Below are positions 1-13,416 of a stretch of DNA of 32,587 nt, one piece after another. Location of the stretch: the NCBI GenBank assembly GCA_026989455.1, contig JALSJH010000007.1, forward strand, positions 1 through 32,587, given 5' to 3'. How positions within the stretch are numbered: position 1 is the stretch's first letter; every line of letters starts with the position of its first letter. The notes below the pieces were generated by a model. The model ran no database searches. It was not told the DNA's origin and saw only the letters and a list, made by a program, of their open reading frames with translations. The translations under genes were made by a program, and so were the position numbers. Origin of the DNA: Chromatiales bacterium (GTDB lineage Bacteria; Pseudomonadota; Gammaproteobacteria; RBG-16-57-12).

Positions 1-2
1 TT

Positions 3-116
3 CATACGAAAACAAGCAGTGCAAAAATGAAACCCATCAGTCGCTGGCGCGATATTGAATGGGTAAATGAGCAACGGCGCTTGAGAGAGCAGCTACGTGA
101 AGTTTATAGTTCGTAA
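3..116 (+). CDS. C-terminal end of a small protein, open to the window edge (possibly PA3496-like)
   Basis: Open frame to the 5' edge, ...MKPISRWRDIEWVNEQRRLREQLREVYSS*, stop TAA at 114-116. The RR/IE/EQRRLREQL pattern resembles PA3496-type small proteins. Confidence 0.4.
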   Translation, partial: HTKTSSAKMKPISRWRDIEWVNEQRRLREQLREVYSS

Positions 117-277
117 AGGAAACTCTGATCAAGCCATGAATGTTTTATGCTGGCTGAAATCACCCTCATCTATCCCGAAAATTGCGCCAATAAGAACAAC
201 TATTACTGCGCATTTCGGAACAAATGAGAGTAATTTCCTCTCGGCCTAAATTCATCCAGACTTAATCAGAGCTTCCT
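117..277 (-). mobile_element. MITE-like hairpin element, full-length copy 1
   Basis: AGGAAACTCTGATCAAGCCATGAATG...ATTCATCCAGACTTAATCAGAGCTTCC. Reverse complement is closely similar to the copies at 27638 and 28214. Confidence 0.85.
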
Positions 278-291
278 AAAGGAACGCCCCC

Positions 292-323
292 TACCGCCCG
301 TAATCACTGATGCGGTATTTTTT
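292..323 (+). terminator. possible weak rho-independent terminator
   Basis: TACCGC...GCGGTA 6-bp stem, 14-nt loop, followed by TTTTTT. Confidence 0.35.
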
Positions 324-497
324 GTTTCCTAGTCAACCCAAACAGCTACGCAGTTAATGTAGACAGCTAAATTGCAGCTTACCCCTCTCTAATACACACT
401 TACGCTTAATCAGTGATAGCCATTGCGGGGTTATTCGTCGCTTTAGTTTTTTGTGAACTCATAATATAATGCCAAAAAATTTTTGGAGAGCTCTTCA

Positions 498-568
498 AGG
501 AATCTCTGATTAAGTCTGGATGAATTTAGGCTGAGCATAAAACATTCATGGCTTGATCAGAGCTTCCC
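498..568 (+). mobile_element. MITE-like element, internally deleted 71-bp derivative
   Basis: AGGAATCTCTGATTAAGTCTGGATGAATTTAGGCTGAG joined directly to CATAAAACATTCATGGCTTGATCAGAGCTTCCC; both termini match the full copies, the core is missing. Confidence 0.85.
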
Positions 569-652
569 TAGTGCACGTTAACTGCTCTTTGTCTTGGGTG
601 GTAGAGGTATTGTTGCGCAGAGACTTTTAGGAAATCACATTGGGAGAGAGTT

Positions 653-1210
653 ATGGTTAGCCTAGAGACCCCTGTTTGCGAATTTGGTAAAGCGGCAGTT
701 GATTTTTCACTGCCTGGTGTGGATGGTAAAAACTGGAGCCTAGCAGAGTGTGCGGGGCCAAAGGGTTTGCTGGTGATGTTTATCTGTAATCACTGCCCTT
801 ATGTAAAGTCGATTCGTGAGCGGATTGTGCGTGATACCAATGAGCTGAAGGCGCTGGGGGTGAATTCGGTAGCCATTATGTCCAATGACCCCTCTTTGAA
901 TGAAGAGGACTCTTTTGAGAATATGAAAAAAATCTCTGACGAGTTTGGTTTCAGCTTTCCCTATCTGATCGATGAGACGCAGGCTGTTGCTAGAGCGTAT
1001 GGCGCTGTTTGCACCCCGGATTTCTTCGGTTATAACGGTAAACTCGAGCTGCAATACCGAGGCCGGTTGGATGCCAGCCGCAAGGAGACGGCGGAGGGTG
1101 ACGTGCGTCGAGATCTGTTTTTGGGGATGAAGGAAGTGGCAGAAACAGGTCGTGGTCCCGCAGAGCAAGTGCCTAGCATGGGTTGCTCGATTAAGTGGAA
1201 AAGTGAGTAA
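653..1210 (+). CDS. thioredoxin-family / AhpC-TSA-like protein
   Basis: 185-aa ORF with redoxin fold motif FICNHCPYVKSIRERI. Confidence 0.85.
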   Translation: MVSLETPVCEFGKAAVDFSLPGVDGKNWSLAECAGPKGLLVMFICNHCPYVKSIRERIVRDTNELKALGVNSVAIMSNDPSLNEEDSFENMKKISDEFGFSFPYLIDETQAVARAYGAVCTPDFFGYNGKLELQYRGRLDASRKETAEGDVRRDLFLGMKEVAETGRGPAEQVPSMGCSIKWKSE

Positions 1211-1290
1211 AAAACGCCCAATTTAGATAAGCATTTTTGCTTTATGGTAATGTTAACCGTCTGATTTATTTGCCTTTCGTTGTTTCTTAG

Positions 1291-1319
1291 GGGCTTTGGG
1301 TCTTGCTCAAAGCCCACTT
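1291..1319 (+). terminator. possible terminator
   Basis: GGGCTTTG-N9-CAAAGCCC stem followed by ACTTTTGTT. Confidence 0.4.
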
Positions 1320-1550
1320 TTGTTGGAGAATCGTCTCTCAAAATTTGCTTGGGGCAGCCATTGCGGCAAAACCATACGCCCAGGTTAACCATTCATGTCA
1401 GTTATCGATGGGGAGTGGTTCTCCACTTAGCCCGTCACTATTTATGGGTTGGATGTGGTCATTGGTTACCCGTGACGACAGTCTGGTCAAATGTAGATAT
1501 TTTGTAACTATTTACGATATTTTTCACTAAAACTTTTTAGGGAGGCTTTA

Positions 1551-3539
1551 ATGCCATCACGTAGAGAATTAGCCAATGCAATCCGTGCGTTAAGTATGGA
1601 CGCTGTTCAGAAAGCAAATTCGGGTCACCCGGGTGCACCGATGGGTATGGCCGATATCGCTGAAGTCTTGTGGAACAGCCACATGAAATTCAACCCGACC
1701 AACGCAAAGTGGGCAGATCGGGATCGTTTCGTGCTTTCAAACGGCCACGGCTCCATGCTGATCTACTCTCTACTTCACCTAGCAGGCTTTGAGCTGAGCA
1801 TGGAAGATATTAAAAGCTTCCGCCAGCTGCATGCAAAAACCGCAGGGCATCCCGAGTATGGCTATGCCGATGGCATTGAAACCACCACCGGCCCACTGGG
1901 TCAGGGCATTACCAATGCCGTAGGCATGGCGATTGCTGAGCGCACTCTGGCGGCACAATTTAACAAGCCAGGTCATGAGATTGTTGATCACCACACCTAC
2001 GCCTTTATGGGTGATGGTTGTTTGATGGAAGGCCTCTCCCACGAATCATGCGCCATGGCCGGTACTTTAGGACTGGGCAAGTTGATCGCATTTTGGGATG
2101 ACAACGATATCTCTATTGATGGTCACATCGGTGATTGGATGGAGAAGGGTGTTCCGGGTCGTTTCAAGTCGTATGACTGGCATGTTATTCCAAATGTTGA
2201 TGGACATGATCCACAAGCGATCAATGCCGCTATTGTTGAGGCAAAATCGGTTACAGATAAGCCAACCCTAATCTGTACTCGCACGGTTATCGGTTTTGGT
2301 TCACCGAATATGAGCGGCACTCACGACTGTCACGGCGCAGCACTGGGTCACGATGAGATTGCTCTGGTTCGTAAAGAGCTGGGCTGGACGGCTGAGCCAT
2401 TTGAAATTCCATCAGATATCTACGCAGGCTGGGATCACAAAGAGCAGGGCGCAACGGATGAAGCGGCGTGGAATGAGAAGTTCGCAGCGTATAAAGCTGC
2501 ATTTCCTGCTGAAGCGGCAGAATTTGTTCGTCGCATGTCAGGAGAGCTTCCCGCTAACTTTGCGGTTGAGATGGATCAATTCATTGCCAAGACACAAGAT
2601 GAAATGCCTAGCATCGCTTCACGCAAAGCATCACAAAATGCAATTGAGGCCATGGGTCCGCTACTGCCAGAGATGTTTGGTGGCTCTGCCGATTTGACCG
2701 GCTCCAACCTGACTAACTGGTCGGGTACCGTCAAGGTGAATGCTGAAAATGCAGATGGTAACTACATCTCTTGGGGTGTTCGTGAGTTTGGTATGGCACA
2801 CATGATGAACGGCATGGTTCTCCATGGCGGCTTCAAGGTTTATGGTGCAACCTTCTTCATGTTTATGGAGTTTATGCGTAATGCGTTGCGCATGTCGGCA
2901 TTGATGAAGATTGGCACAATCTACGTCTACACCCATGACTCGATTGGTTTAGGTGAAGATGGCCCGACTCATCAGCCGGTTGAGCAGCTGGCCACTATGC
3001 GTGTTATCCCCGGCTTCCAAACATGGCGCGGTTGTGATGCGGTCGAATCTGCCGTCTCCTGGAAAGTGGCGATGATGCGTGGTGATGCACCCACAGCGCT
3101 GGTATTTTCTCGTCAAACGCTGACACCCATGCCGCGTACTGCCGAGCAGGTTGCGAACATTGAAAAGGGTGGTTATGTGCTGAAAGATTGTGCGGGTACG
3201 CCAGATATTATCTTTATCTCTACAGGTTCAGAAGTTGGCTTGACCGTTGAAGCGGCAGAAGCGATGGATGCAAATGTCCGCGTGGTTTCGATGCCGTCAA
3301 CCTGTGCCTATGACGCACAAGATCAAGCCTATAAAGACTCAGTGTTGATCCCGGGTGTTAAGCGCGTTGCGATTGAAGCGGGTGTTGATCAATCTTGGTA
3401 CAAATATGTTGGCCTCGAAGGTGGTGTTGTTTGCATGACAACCTTTGGTGAGTCGGCTCCTGCGGGTGAGCTGTTCAAGCAATTTGGTTTCACCGTAGAA
3501 AACATTGTTGCCACCGCAAACAAGGTTTTAGGTAAATAA
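1551..3539 (+). CDS. tkt: transketolase
   Basis: 662 aa; [45 protein letters not shown]. Confidence 0.97.
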   Translation: MPSRRELANAIRALSMDAVQKANSGHPGAPMGMADIAEVLWNSHMKFNPTNAKWADRDRFVLSNGHGSMLIYSLLHLAGFELSMEDIKSFRQLHAKTAGHPEYGYADGIETTTGPLGQGITNAVGMAIAERTLAAQFNKPGHEIVDHHTYAFMGDGCLMEGLSHESCAMAGTLGLGKLIAFWDDNDISIDGHIGDWMEKGVPGRFKSYDWHVIPNVDGHDPQAINAAIVEAKSVTDKPTLICTRTVIGFGSPNMSGTHDCHGAALGHDEIALVRKELGWTAEPFEIPSDIYAGWDHKEQGATDEAAWNEKFAAYKAAFPAEAAEFVRRMSGELPANFAVEMDQFIAKTQDEMPSIASRKASQNAIEAMGPLLPEMFGGSADLTGSNLTNWSGTVKVNAENADGNYISWGVREFGMAHMMNGMVLHGGFKVYGATFFMFMEFMRNALRMSALMKIGTIYVYTHDSIGLGEDGPTHQPVEQLATMRVIPGFQTWRGCDAVESAVSWKVAMMRGDAPTALVFSRQTLTPMPRTAEQVANIEKGGYVLKDCAGTPDIIFISTGSEVGLTVEAAEAMDANVRVVSMPSTCAYDAQDQAYKDSVLIPGVKRVAIEAGVDQSWYKYVGLEGGVVCMTTFGESAPAGELFKQFGFTVENIVATANKVLGK

Positions 3540-3593
3540 TTTGTAACTATTCAGGCCTGGCTCACGTCAGGTTCGGTAAATTTCAGGAGTTAG

Positions 3594-4601
<1,008 letters not shown>

Positions 4602-4620
4602 GATCCCTTAGTTGTTTTGG

Positions 4621-4646
4621 GCCGGGCATGAATTTTCATGCTCGGC
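4621..4646 (+). other. intercistronic stem-loop gap/pgk (first)
   Basis: GCCGGGCATGAA-TT-TTCATGCTCGGC, 12-bp stem with one G-U, no T tract. Confidence 0.7.
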
Positions 4647-4663
4647 TGCCACATCAATCAAGA

Positions 4664-4698
4664 GAAATTTGTTGAGGTGTTAAACATCAGCAAATTTC
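4664..4698 (+). other. intercistronic stem-loop gap/pgk (second)
   Basis: GAAATTTGTTGA-N11-TCAGCAAATTTC, 12-bp stem with one G-U, followed by TTTT. Confidence 0.65.
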
Positions 4699-4723
4699 TT
4701 TTAAATAAAATAATCGTAGAGGG

Positions 4724-5908
4724 ATGCCCATGTCCGTAATTAAAATGACCGATCTTGACTTGTCTGGTAAGCGCGTATTGATTCGCCAGGATCTGAATGT
4801 GCCGGTTAAAGATGGCAAGGTAACATCCGATGCGCGTATTCGCGCTTCGCTACCTACCGTACAAAAGGCGCTGGAAGCAGGTGCTGCGGTTATGATCATG
4901 TCTCACCTGGGTCGTCCAACAGAGGGCGAATACAGTGAAGAGTTCTCTCTAGCGCCCGTCGCTGCGCACATGGCGGATCTGTTGGGTAAAGAGGTTAAGG
5001 TCATTAAGGATTATCTGGCGGGCGTTGAAGTGGCTGCTGGAGAAGTGGCCATTCTGGAAAATGTTCGCTTCAATAGCGGTGAAAAAAGCAACCAAGACGC
5101 ATTGGCCAAGCAGTATGCAGCGCTCTGTGATGTGTTTGTAATGGATGCTTTTGGTACCGCTCATCGTGCACAAGGCTCTACTCACGGTGTTGCCAAATTT
5201 GCGCCAGTCGCGTGTGCTGGCCCGCTGTTGGCGGGTGAGCTGGAAGCCTTGGGCAAGGCGTTGGATAATCCAGCGCGCCCCATGGTTGCCATTGTGGGCG
5301 GCTCTAAGGTTTCGACTAAATTGACCGTGCTTGACTCCCTCTCAAAGGTGGTTGATCAACTGATCGTCGGTGGTGGCATTGCCAATACTTTTATTGCAGC
5401 GGCAGGCCACAACGTGGGCAAATCTCTGTATGAGGCGGATCTGATCGGTACCTGTGAAAAATTGACCGCAGATGCCAAGTCACGCGGTGGTGATATTCCT
5501 GTTCCTAGCGACGTGGTTTGCGCCAAGAAATTTGCTGAAGATGCAGAGGCAACATTGAAGCCGGCCACTGAGGTTCTCGATGACGATATGATTTTTGATA
5601 TTGGTCCTGAGAGCGCGGCCGCTTTAGCTGAGGTGATTAAGTCGGCGGGAACAATCGTCTGGAATGGCCCGGTCGGCGTGTTTGAGTTTGATCAGTTCGG
5701 TGAGGGCACTAAAGCGATTGCCATGGCGATTGCAGAATCACCCGCATTTTCAATTGCCGGGGGTGGCGACACACTGGCGGCGGTTGATAAGTATGATATC
5801 GCTGATAAGATATCTTATATCTCTACCGGTGGTGGTGCATTTTTGGAGTTCCTTGAAGGCAAAGAACTGCCTGCGGTGGCTATTCTGGAAGCGCGTGCAA
5901 ACGGCTAA
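4724..5908 (+). CDS. pgk: phosphoglycerate kinase
   Basis: 394 aa; [31 protein letters not shown]. Confidence 0.97.
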   Translation: MPMSVIKMTDLDLSGKRVLIRQDLNVPVKDGKVTSDARIRASLPTVQKALEAGAAVMIMSHLGRPTEGEYSEEFSLAPVAAHMADLLGKEVKVIKDYLAGVEVAAGEVAILENVRFNSGEKSNQDALAKQYAALCDVFVMDAFGTAHRAQGSTHGVAKFAPVACAGPLLAGELEALGKALDNPARPMVAIVGGSKVSTKLTVLDSLSKVVDQLIVGGGIANTFIAAAGHNVGKSLYEADLIGTCEKLTADAKSRGGDIPVPSDVVCAKKFAEDAEATLKPATEVLDDDMIFDIGPESAAALAEVIKSAGTIVWNGPVGVFEFDQFGEGTKAIAMAIAESPAFSIAGGGDTLAAVDKYDIADKISYISTGGGAFLEFLEGKELPAVAILEARANG

Positions 5909-5917
5909 TAAAAATAT

Positions 5918-5948
5918 CCCCTCTTGCCTCACTCAAATAGGCAAGGGG
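5918..5948 (+). other. intercistronic stem-loop pgk/pyk
   Basis: CCCC-TC-TTGCC ... GGCAAGGGG, stem with 2-nt bulge, no T tract. Confidence 0.5.
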
Positions 5949-5987
5949 CTTGAATGTTATAATCGATAGACTCTTGGAGCTCTACTC

Positions 5988-7436
5988 TTGTTAAGAAGAA
6001 CAAAGATCGTTGCGACACTTGGCCCTGCCACTGATGACCCCAAGATGATTGATAAAATCATCGAAGCGGGTGTCGATGTGGTGCGCCTGAACTTTTCACA
6101 TGGCACCGCTGCCGAACATCAGGAGCGCGCTGAGCGTGTCCGTAATCGGGCCCGTGCGCATGGTCGTCAGGTGGGTGTGCTTGCAGATTTGCAAGGCCCC
6201 AAAATTCGTATTGAACGCTTTCGTGATGGAAAAATCTTCCTGAATGAAGGCGATACCTTCATTTTAGACGGTGCCTTGGGTAGTGACGATGGCGATCAGG
6301 AGCGTGTAGGCATTGCTTACAAGGACTTGGTTAACGACGTAAAACGAGGTGATACCCTACTGCTTGATGATGGTCGCCTGGTTTTCTGGGTTGATGAAGT
6401 CAAAGGGGGTGCCGTTAAGTGCCAAGTGAAAATGGGGGGTTATCTCTCTGACCGTAAAGGTATCAACTTGCAGGGTGGCGGCCTCTCTGCATCTGCCTTG
6501 ACTGAAAAAGATATGGAAGATATCAAGACCGCAGCGTTGATTAAAGCGGACTATCTTGCCGTCTCATTTCCGCGTTGTGCAGAGGATATGATTAACGCTC
6601 GCAAGCTGTTTACCGAAGCGGGTGGGCACGGTGCGCTGGTTGCTAAAATAGAGCGCGCTGAAGCGATTCTTCCCGGTGTGATCGAGGGCATTATTGAAGC
6701 CTCTGACGTGATCATGGTTGCCCGGGGTGATCTAGGTGTCGAGATTGGCGATGCGGCACTGCCACCGGTGCAGAAAGCGTTAATCAAAAAATCGCGGGCG
6801 ATGAATAAGGTTGTGATTACGGCTACCCAGATGATGGAGTCGATGATTGAAAATCACATTCCAACACGTGCCGAAGTCTTTGATGTTGCTAATGCGGTTT
6901 TTGATGGAACGGACGCGGTCATGCTCTCTGCTGAAACAGCCGCTGGAAAATTCCCCCACCTTGCGATTGCAGCGATGGACCGTATCTGCCGCGAGGCCGA
7001 GAAGCAGACTTCAGTTAAAGAGTCTGATCACCGCATCAATACCAAGTTTGAGCGCATTGATGAGGCGATTGCGCTTTCGACCATGTATGCCGCCAACCAC
7101 TTAGGTGTAAAGGCCATTGCAGCACTGACCGAATCGGGTTCCACACCACTGTGGATGTCACGCATTAGCTCGGGCATACCCATCTATGCTATGACATCCA
7201 AAGTAGAAACACGCCGCAAAGTGACCCTCTATCGCGGTGTCTATCCGGTCAGCTTTGAAACCGAAAAACGAGACCATGCAGCGGTTAACCTAGATGCCGT
7301 TGAAGAGCTACGCCGTCGTGGCGCGGTTCGTAACGGTGATCTTGTGATACTGACCAAGGGTGACATGATGGGCGTTTTGGGTGGAACCAATGCCATGAAA
7401 ATTGTCAAAGTTGGCGAGATGGTAGACCCCGAATAA
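5988..7436 (+). CDS. pyk: pyruvate kinase
   Basis: 482 aa, TTG start; RRTKIVATLGPAT, MVARGDLGVEIG, ITATQMMESMI. Confidence 0.97.
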   Translation: MLRRTKIVATLGPATDDPKMIDKIIEAGVDVVRLNFSHGTAAEHQERAERVRNRARAHGRQVGVLADLQGPKIRIERFRDGKIFLNEGDTFILDGALGSDDGDQERVGIAYKDLVNDVKRGDTLLLDDGRLVFWVDEVKGGAVKCQVKMGGYLSDRKGINLQGGGLSASALTEKDMEDIKTAALIKADYLAVSFPRCAEDMINARKLFTEAGGHGALVAKIERAEAILPGVIEGIIEASDVIMVARGDLGVEIGDAALPPVQKALIKKSRAMNKVVITATQMMESMIENHIPTRAEVFDVANAVFDGTDAVMLSAETAAGKFPHLAIAAMDRICREAEKQTSVKESDHRINTKFERIDEAIALSTMYAANHLGVKAIAALTESGSTPLWMSRISSGIPIYAMTSKVETRRKVTLYRGVYPVSFETEKRDHAAVNLDAVEELRRRGAVRNGDLVILTKGDMMGVLGGTNAMKIVKVGEMVDPE

Positions 7437-7445
7437 ATAGACTTT

Positions 7446-7467
7446 GGTGTGAGTGTCTACTCACACC
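7446..7467 (+). other. intercistronic stem-loop pyk/fba
   Basis: GGTGTGAGT-GTCT-ACTCACACC, perfect 9-bp stem, no T tract. Confidence 0.65.
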
Positions 7468-7500
7468 CATGAACAATATTAATTAATTGAGGAGATAATA

Positions 7501-8541
7501 ATGGCTCTTATTACAATGCGCCAGCTGCTGGATCATGCGGCCGAGAATGATTACGGTCTGCCCGCGTTTAACGTCAACAATATGGAGCAGGTGCACGCCA
7601 TCATGCAGGCAGCGGATGCGGTTAATGCTCCGGTTATTATGCAGGGATCAGCTGGCGCACGCTCCTACGCGGGTGAAGCTTTTCTGCGTCACTTGATCAC
7701 TGCAGCGGTTGAGATGTATCCACACATTCCAGTCTGTATGCATCAGGATCATGGTGCGTCACCGGATGTCTGCTTCCGCTCTATCCAGTCGGGCTTCACC
7801 TCAGTCATGATGGATGGCTCACTGGAGGCTGATGGCAAAACTCCTTCATCTTTTGAATACAACGTTGCAGTGACAAAGCAGGTCGCTGAACTGGCACATG
7901 CCTGTGGTGTTTCAGTTGAAGGTGAGCTGGGTTGCTTGGGTTCACTGGAAACCGGTGAGATGGGCGAAGAGGATGGGCATGGAGCAGAAGGCAAGCTTGA
8001 TCTGGATATGCTGCTGACCGATCCTCAAGAGGCGAAAGATTTTGTTGAGCAAACCGGTTGTGATGCCTTGGCAATCGCCATTGGTACCTCACACGGTGCC
8101 TATAAATTCTCAAGCAAGCCTACCGGTGATGTTTTGCGAATTGACCGTATTGCAGAGATTCATGCGGTTATTCCTAACACCCACTTGGTTATGCACGGCT
8201 CCTCTTCTGTGCCTCAGGAGTGGTTGGAAATCATTAATCAGTACGGTGGTGAGATGCCACAAACTTATGGTGTGCCGGTTGAAGAGATTATTGAAGGGAT
8301 CAAGACAGGTGTCCGCAAAGTTAATATCGACACTGATTTGCGTATGGCTTCTACGGGTGCGATCCGTCGCCATCTGGAAGAGAACAAGTCTAACTTTGAT
8401 CCACGCAAAGCGTTCAAAGCGTCGACTGAAGCGATGTCTCAAATCTGTAAAGATCGTTATGAGTCATTTGGTGCTGCAGGTCATGCTGCAAAGATTACCG
8501 CCAAGTCTCTCGAGACCATGATTGACTTCTACACCAAGTAG
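7501..8541 (+). CDS. fba: fructose-bisphosphate aldolase, class II
   Basis: 346 aa; [28 protein letters not shown]. Confidence 0.96.
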   Translation: MALITMRQLLDHAAENDYGLPAFNVNNMEQVHAIMQAADAVNAPVIMQGSAGARSYAGEAFLRHLITAAVEMYPHIPVCMHQDHGASPDVCFRSIQSGFTSVMMDGSLEADGKTPSSFEYNVAVTKQVAELAHACGVSVEGELGCLGSLETGEMGEEDGHGAEGKLDLDMLLTDPQEAKDFVEQTGCDALAIAIGTSHGAYKFSSKPTGDVLRIDRIAEIHAVIPNTHLVMHGSSSVPQEWLEIINQYGGEMPQTYGVPVEEIIEGIKTGVRKVNIDTDLRMASTGAIRRHLEENKSNFDPRKAFKASTEAMSQICKDRYESFGAAGHAAKITAKSLETMIDFYTK

Positions 8542-8567
8542 AAAATAGTTAATCGGTGATCTGAAAA

Positions 8568-8592
8568 GGGACGCATTTGCGTCCCTTTTTTT
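8568..8592 (+). terminator. rho-independent terminator after fba
   Basis: GGGACGC-ATTT-GCGTCCC followed by TTTTTTT. Confidence 0.9.
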
Positions 8593-8620
8593 ATGCGTGC
8601 AGGGTTACTTTGTGACTGTT

Positions 8621-9076
8621 TTACTGCTCTCTTAGCTTGCTACGAATGCCCATCAAAACATGGCCATAGGTGTTGTCACCCCGTAGGTCGCGGCCACAGC
8701 CCCAATAGTAGTCGTACTGGCTGTTCTCAATAAGTTTGATGTCTCTGGTTGAGAGAAGCTTGTCTGCGGCGGGTGGGTGGGTTTTAAACATAATATAGAG
8801 GCCGCGAGTCATGATTAATTTTCTTATTTTTTTCCAATCTTGACGCGCATATTGACTGTTTTTACGGGCGATTTTATAGGCGAGGTGGGCGGTGTCGGCG
8901 TTAATTATCTGATCACGCAGCGTTTTATCTTCAAATTTGCTGCCCTGGTAGTAGTGTTCAGCACTCGGCCAGTGCTCTCCATCTAATTCAAACGCATTAA
9001 GAGCGTAACTTGCCAGCGGGCTGTCGGTATCGCTACGAGAGAGGTAGATGACCTCATCAGTATTGGCGTTGAACAT
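8621..9076 (-). CDS. NADAR-family protein (YbiA/DUF1768-like)
   Basis: 151 aa; FELDGEHWPSAEHYYQGSKF, YYWGCGRDLRGDNTYGHVLM. Confidence 0.85.
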   Translation of the reverse strand: MFNANTDEVIYLSRSDTDSPLASYALNAFELDGEHWPSAEHYYQGSKFEDKTLRDQIINADTAHLAYKIARKNSQYARQDWKKIRKLIMTRGLYIMFKTHPPAADKLLSTRDIKLIENSQYDYYWGCGRDLRGDNTYGHVLMGIRSKLREQ

Positions 9077-9112
9077 GGTAAAGCCCCTGAATAATCGATT
9101 TGAATAGAGAGA

Positions 9113-11007
<1,895 letters not shown>

Positions 11008-11037
11008 TTACAACAAAATCACTCTAGGAGGTTGATT

Positions 11038-11691
11038 TTATTTGCTTAGTAGGTCGATTGCACTGCAAACACGCTTGAAAATATCTTCAATATCGCCGGT
11101 GCCCTTGATCTTGCGCAAAATAGACTGCTCGCTGTAATAGTCGATCAGTGGACAGGTCTGCTCTTGGTAAACTTTCAGGCGACTGCCGATGGTCTCCTCA
11201 TTGTCATCGGAGCGGTGCTGTAGCGTACCATCACACTTATCGCACGCTCCCTCTTTGCTCGGCGGAGAGGAGTAGATGTTATAGACCTGGCCACATGAAT
11301 CACAGGTTCGTCGCCCGGTAATGCGCTTAAGTAGCACGTCAAAATCGACATCAATCAACACCGCACCATCCAGAGGCTTCTTTAGCTTGCTCAGTAGCTT
11401 GTCCAGTGCTTTAGCCTGGGGAATATTGCGGGGAAAGCCATCAAGAATATAACCGTTTTTTGTATCATCTTGAGCCAACCGCTCCTCGATCATTCCCAGT
11501 ACCAGCTCATCGGTTACCAACTCTCCTTCATCCATGAACTTTTTGGCTTTTTTGCCGAGATCACTGCCAGAGGCAACCGCAGCCCGCAACAGATCGCCAG
11601 TGGAGATTTGTGGAACATGATACTTCTCGATTAGCTTTTGGGCTTGAGTACCTTTACCTGATCCAGGTGCACCTAGCAGTACGATTCTCAT
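11038..11691 (-). CDS. adk: adenylate kinase, zinc-type LID
   Basis: 217 aa; MRIVLLGAPGSGKGTQA, CDSCGQVYN...CDKCDG, DGFPR. Confidence 0.97.
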   Translation of the reverse strand: MRIVLLGAPGSGKGTQAQKLIEKYHVPQISTGDLLRAAVASGSDLGKKAKKFMDEGELVTDELVLGMIEERLAQDDTKNGYILDGFPRNIPQAKALDKLLSKLKKPLDGAVLIDVDFDVLLKRITGRRTCDSCGQVYNIYSSPPSKEGACDKCDGTLQHRSDDNEETIGSRLKVYQEQTCPLIDYYSEQSILRKIKGTGDIEDIFKRVCSAIDLLSK

Positions 11692-11768
11692 AATTAAGCT
11701 GCCTCCTTAGGCAATGTTGCAGAGAGCATTGCTCTCGTTCATGTTAATTGGCGGGTTAAGGGTGCCTT

Positions 11769-11837
11769 AAGGCGGCTCTGATTAAGCTGTGGTTGTTTTA
11801 GGTTGGCCGAAGTTCAACCAGATTTATTCAGCGCCTT
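11769..11837. repeat. degenerate relative of the MITE-like element
   Basis: AAGGCGGCTCTGATTAA ... TTATTCAGCGCCTT termini resemble the AGGAAGCTCTGATTAA family. Confidence 0.4.
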
Positions 11838-12175
11838 GTTATCAAGCTAGGCGATCCGCCACGGATACCCGCTGATTATGTCAACTAGCACTGGTGAATT
11901 ACAAGTTTTGTGAGGAAATAACGGAAATAGAAGCAACTTAGATGAGCTTTCAGTGTGATGGGTGCGTTAGCACAGCACCGGTATTGATAATTACCTATAT
12001 TTTGTAGGTTACTGTCTAAAGCTTTTTGATGTGATGTCGAAACCGGGGGATCATCGAAGTACCTCCCTTCTAAGAGTACCCTTCCGGGCAGTCTTGGTTT
12101 TTTCGTGATGATGAACTCCCCATAGCTTCCTGTTATAGTCTTCGCCATATTTAATGATTGGATATTGGTAGATTG

Positions 12176-13402
12176 ATGAACCAAGCAGTAGAAAATGACC
12201 CGAGCGATCGCATCGCGCAAGATGGCCTGGTGGTTACGCTCGAGCTTAATGGCCACAAGGTAACCCTGCTGGGAACAGCTCACGTCTCTAAAGCAAGCGC
12301 CGAACAAGTCGAAAAGATGCTGGCTACCGGTGACTACGATGCGGTGGCTGTTGAGCTTTGCCCCAGTCGCCACCAGGCGATATCAAACCCTGATAGTTTG
12401 GCGAAAATGGACCTATTTCAGGTGATCAAAGAGGGCAAGGCGACCATGGTGGCCGCTTCATTGGCACTGGGTGCTTACCAGCAACGCCTGGCTGATCAGT
12501 TTGGAATCGAACCGGGTGCTGAGATGCGTATGGCGGTGAACAGGGCGGGAGAGTCCCATCTTCCGGTGCTGTTGATTGATCGTGAAATCGGTGTCACTTT
12601 AAAACGGGTATATAGCAACATTCCATGGTGGAAACGGATGAATCTGATCAGTGGCCTGATCGGTAGTGTGGTTACCAAGGAGAAGGTGACCGAAGAGGAG
12701 GTTGAGCGGCTCAAAGAGGGCGATATGCTGGAGTCCAGCTTTAGTCAATTTGCCGAGCAGTCCCGAGAGATGTTTATCCCGTTAATTGATGAGCGTGATC
12801 GCTATATGGCGGCGCGCATCCGTCAAGAGATGGAAGCCGGGGAGCATAAGCACCTGTTAGCCGTGTTAGGTGCGGGTCACCTGAAAGGGATCGAAAACTA
12901 TCTTGGCCAGCTAGAGCGAAACCCCACAGTTGAGATTGAGCAGCTAGAGAAACTACCCACACCCAGCAAATGGCCAAAGCTTATCCCCTGGCTGATCGTA
13001 GCGCTAGTACTGACAGGTTTTGCCATCGGCTTTAGCCGTAATAGCGAGTTAGGTTGGCAACTGGTCATGGATTGGGTATTGATTAACGGCGGCCTTTCGG
13101 CGCTAGGTGCGCTGATTGCCGGGGCGCACCCACTGACCGTGCTCACCGCTTTTGTGGCCGCACCACTCACCTCGCTAAACCCAACCATTGGCGCAGGTAT
13201 GGTAACTGCCGCAGTAGAGACATGGATCCGTAAACCGACAGTTGCCGATTTTAGCGCTATTCGTCGCGATACTGTCCACTTAAAAGGGTGGTGGAAAAAT
13301 CGGGTAACACGGATTCTACTGGTATTTCTGCTGAGTACGCTCGGCTCAGCGATTGGCACCTATGTGGCAGGCTTTCGCATCCTAGAGCGACTCGCAGGTT
13401 AA
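12176..13402 (+). CDS. TraB/PrgY-family membrane protein
   Basis: VTLLGTAHVSKASAEQV, YDAVAVELCPSRHQA, VLGAGHLKGIENYL; C-terminal TM segments. Confidence 0.9.
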   Translation: MNQAVENDPSDRIAQDGLVVTLELNGHKVTLLGTAHVSKASAEQVEKMLATGDYDAVAVELCPSRHQAISNPDSLAKMDLFQVIKEGKATMVAASLALGAYQQRLADQFGIEPGAEMRMAVNRAGESHLPVLLIDREIGVTLKRVYSNIPWWKRMNLISGLIGSVVTKEKVTEEEVERLKEGDMLESSFSQFAEQSREMFIPLIDERDRYMAARIRQEMEAGEHKHLLAVLGAGHLKGIENYLGQLERNPTVEIEQLEKLPTPSKWPKLIPWLIVALVLTGFAIGFSRNSELGWQLVMDWVLINGGLSALGALIAGAHPLTVLTAFVAAPLTSLNPTIGAGMVTAAVETWIRKPTVADFSAIRRDTVHLKGWWKNRVTRILLVFLLSTLGSAIGTYVAGFRILERLAG

Positions 13403-13416
13403 GGCTATAAGCAAGG

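Noticed and set aside
740-1392. Long antisense ORFs over the redoxin gene and elsewhere (for example 7805-8113, 18253-18465, 19209-19631)
   Set aside because: Opposite-strand shadow ORFs over well-supported genes with no family signature.
1280-1530. Two overlapping 75-aa ORFs upstream of tkt
   Set aside because: Overlap each other and a likely terminator; no recognisable motif or convincing ribosome binding site.
5805-5818. 14-bp palindrome ATAAGATATCTTAT in pgk
   Set aside because: Lies inside conserved coding sequence (DKISYIS) and is explained by codon content.
11885-12373. 162-aa minus-strand ORF between adk and the TraB gene
   Set aside because: Overlaps the TraB CDS start, shows no recognisable family pattern and is probably spurious.
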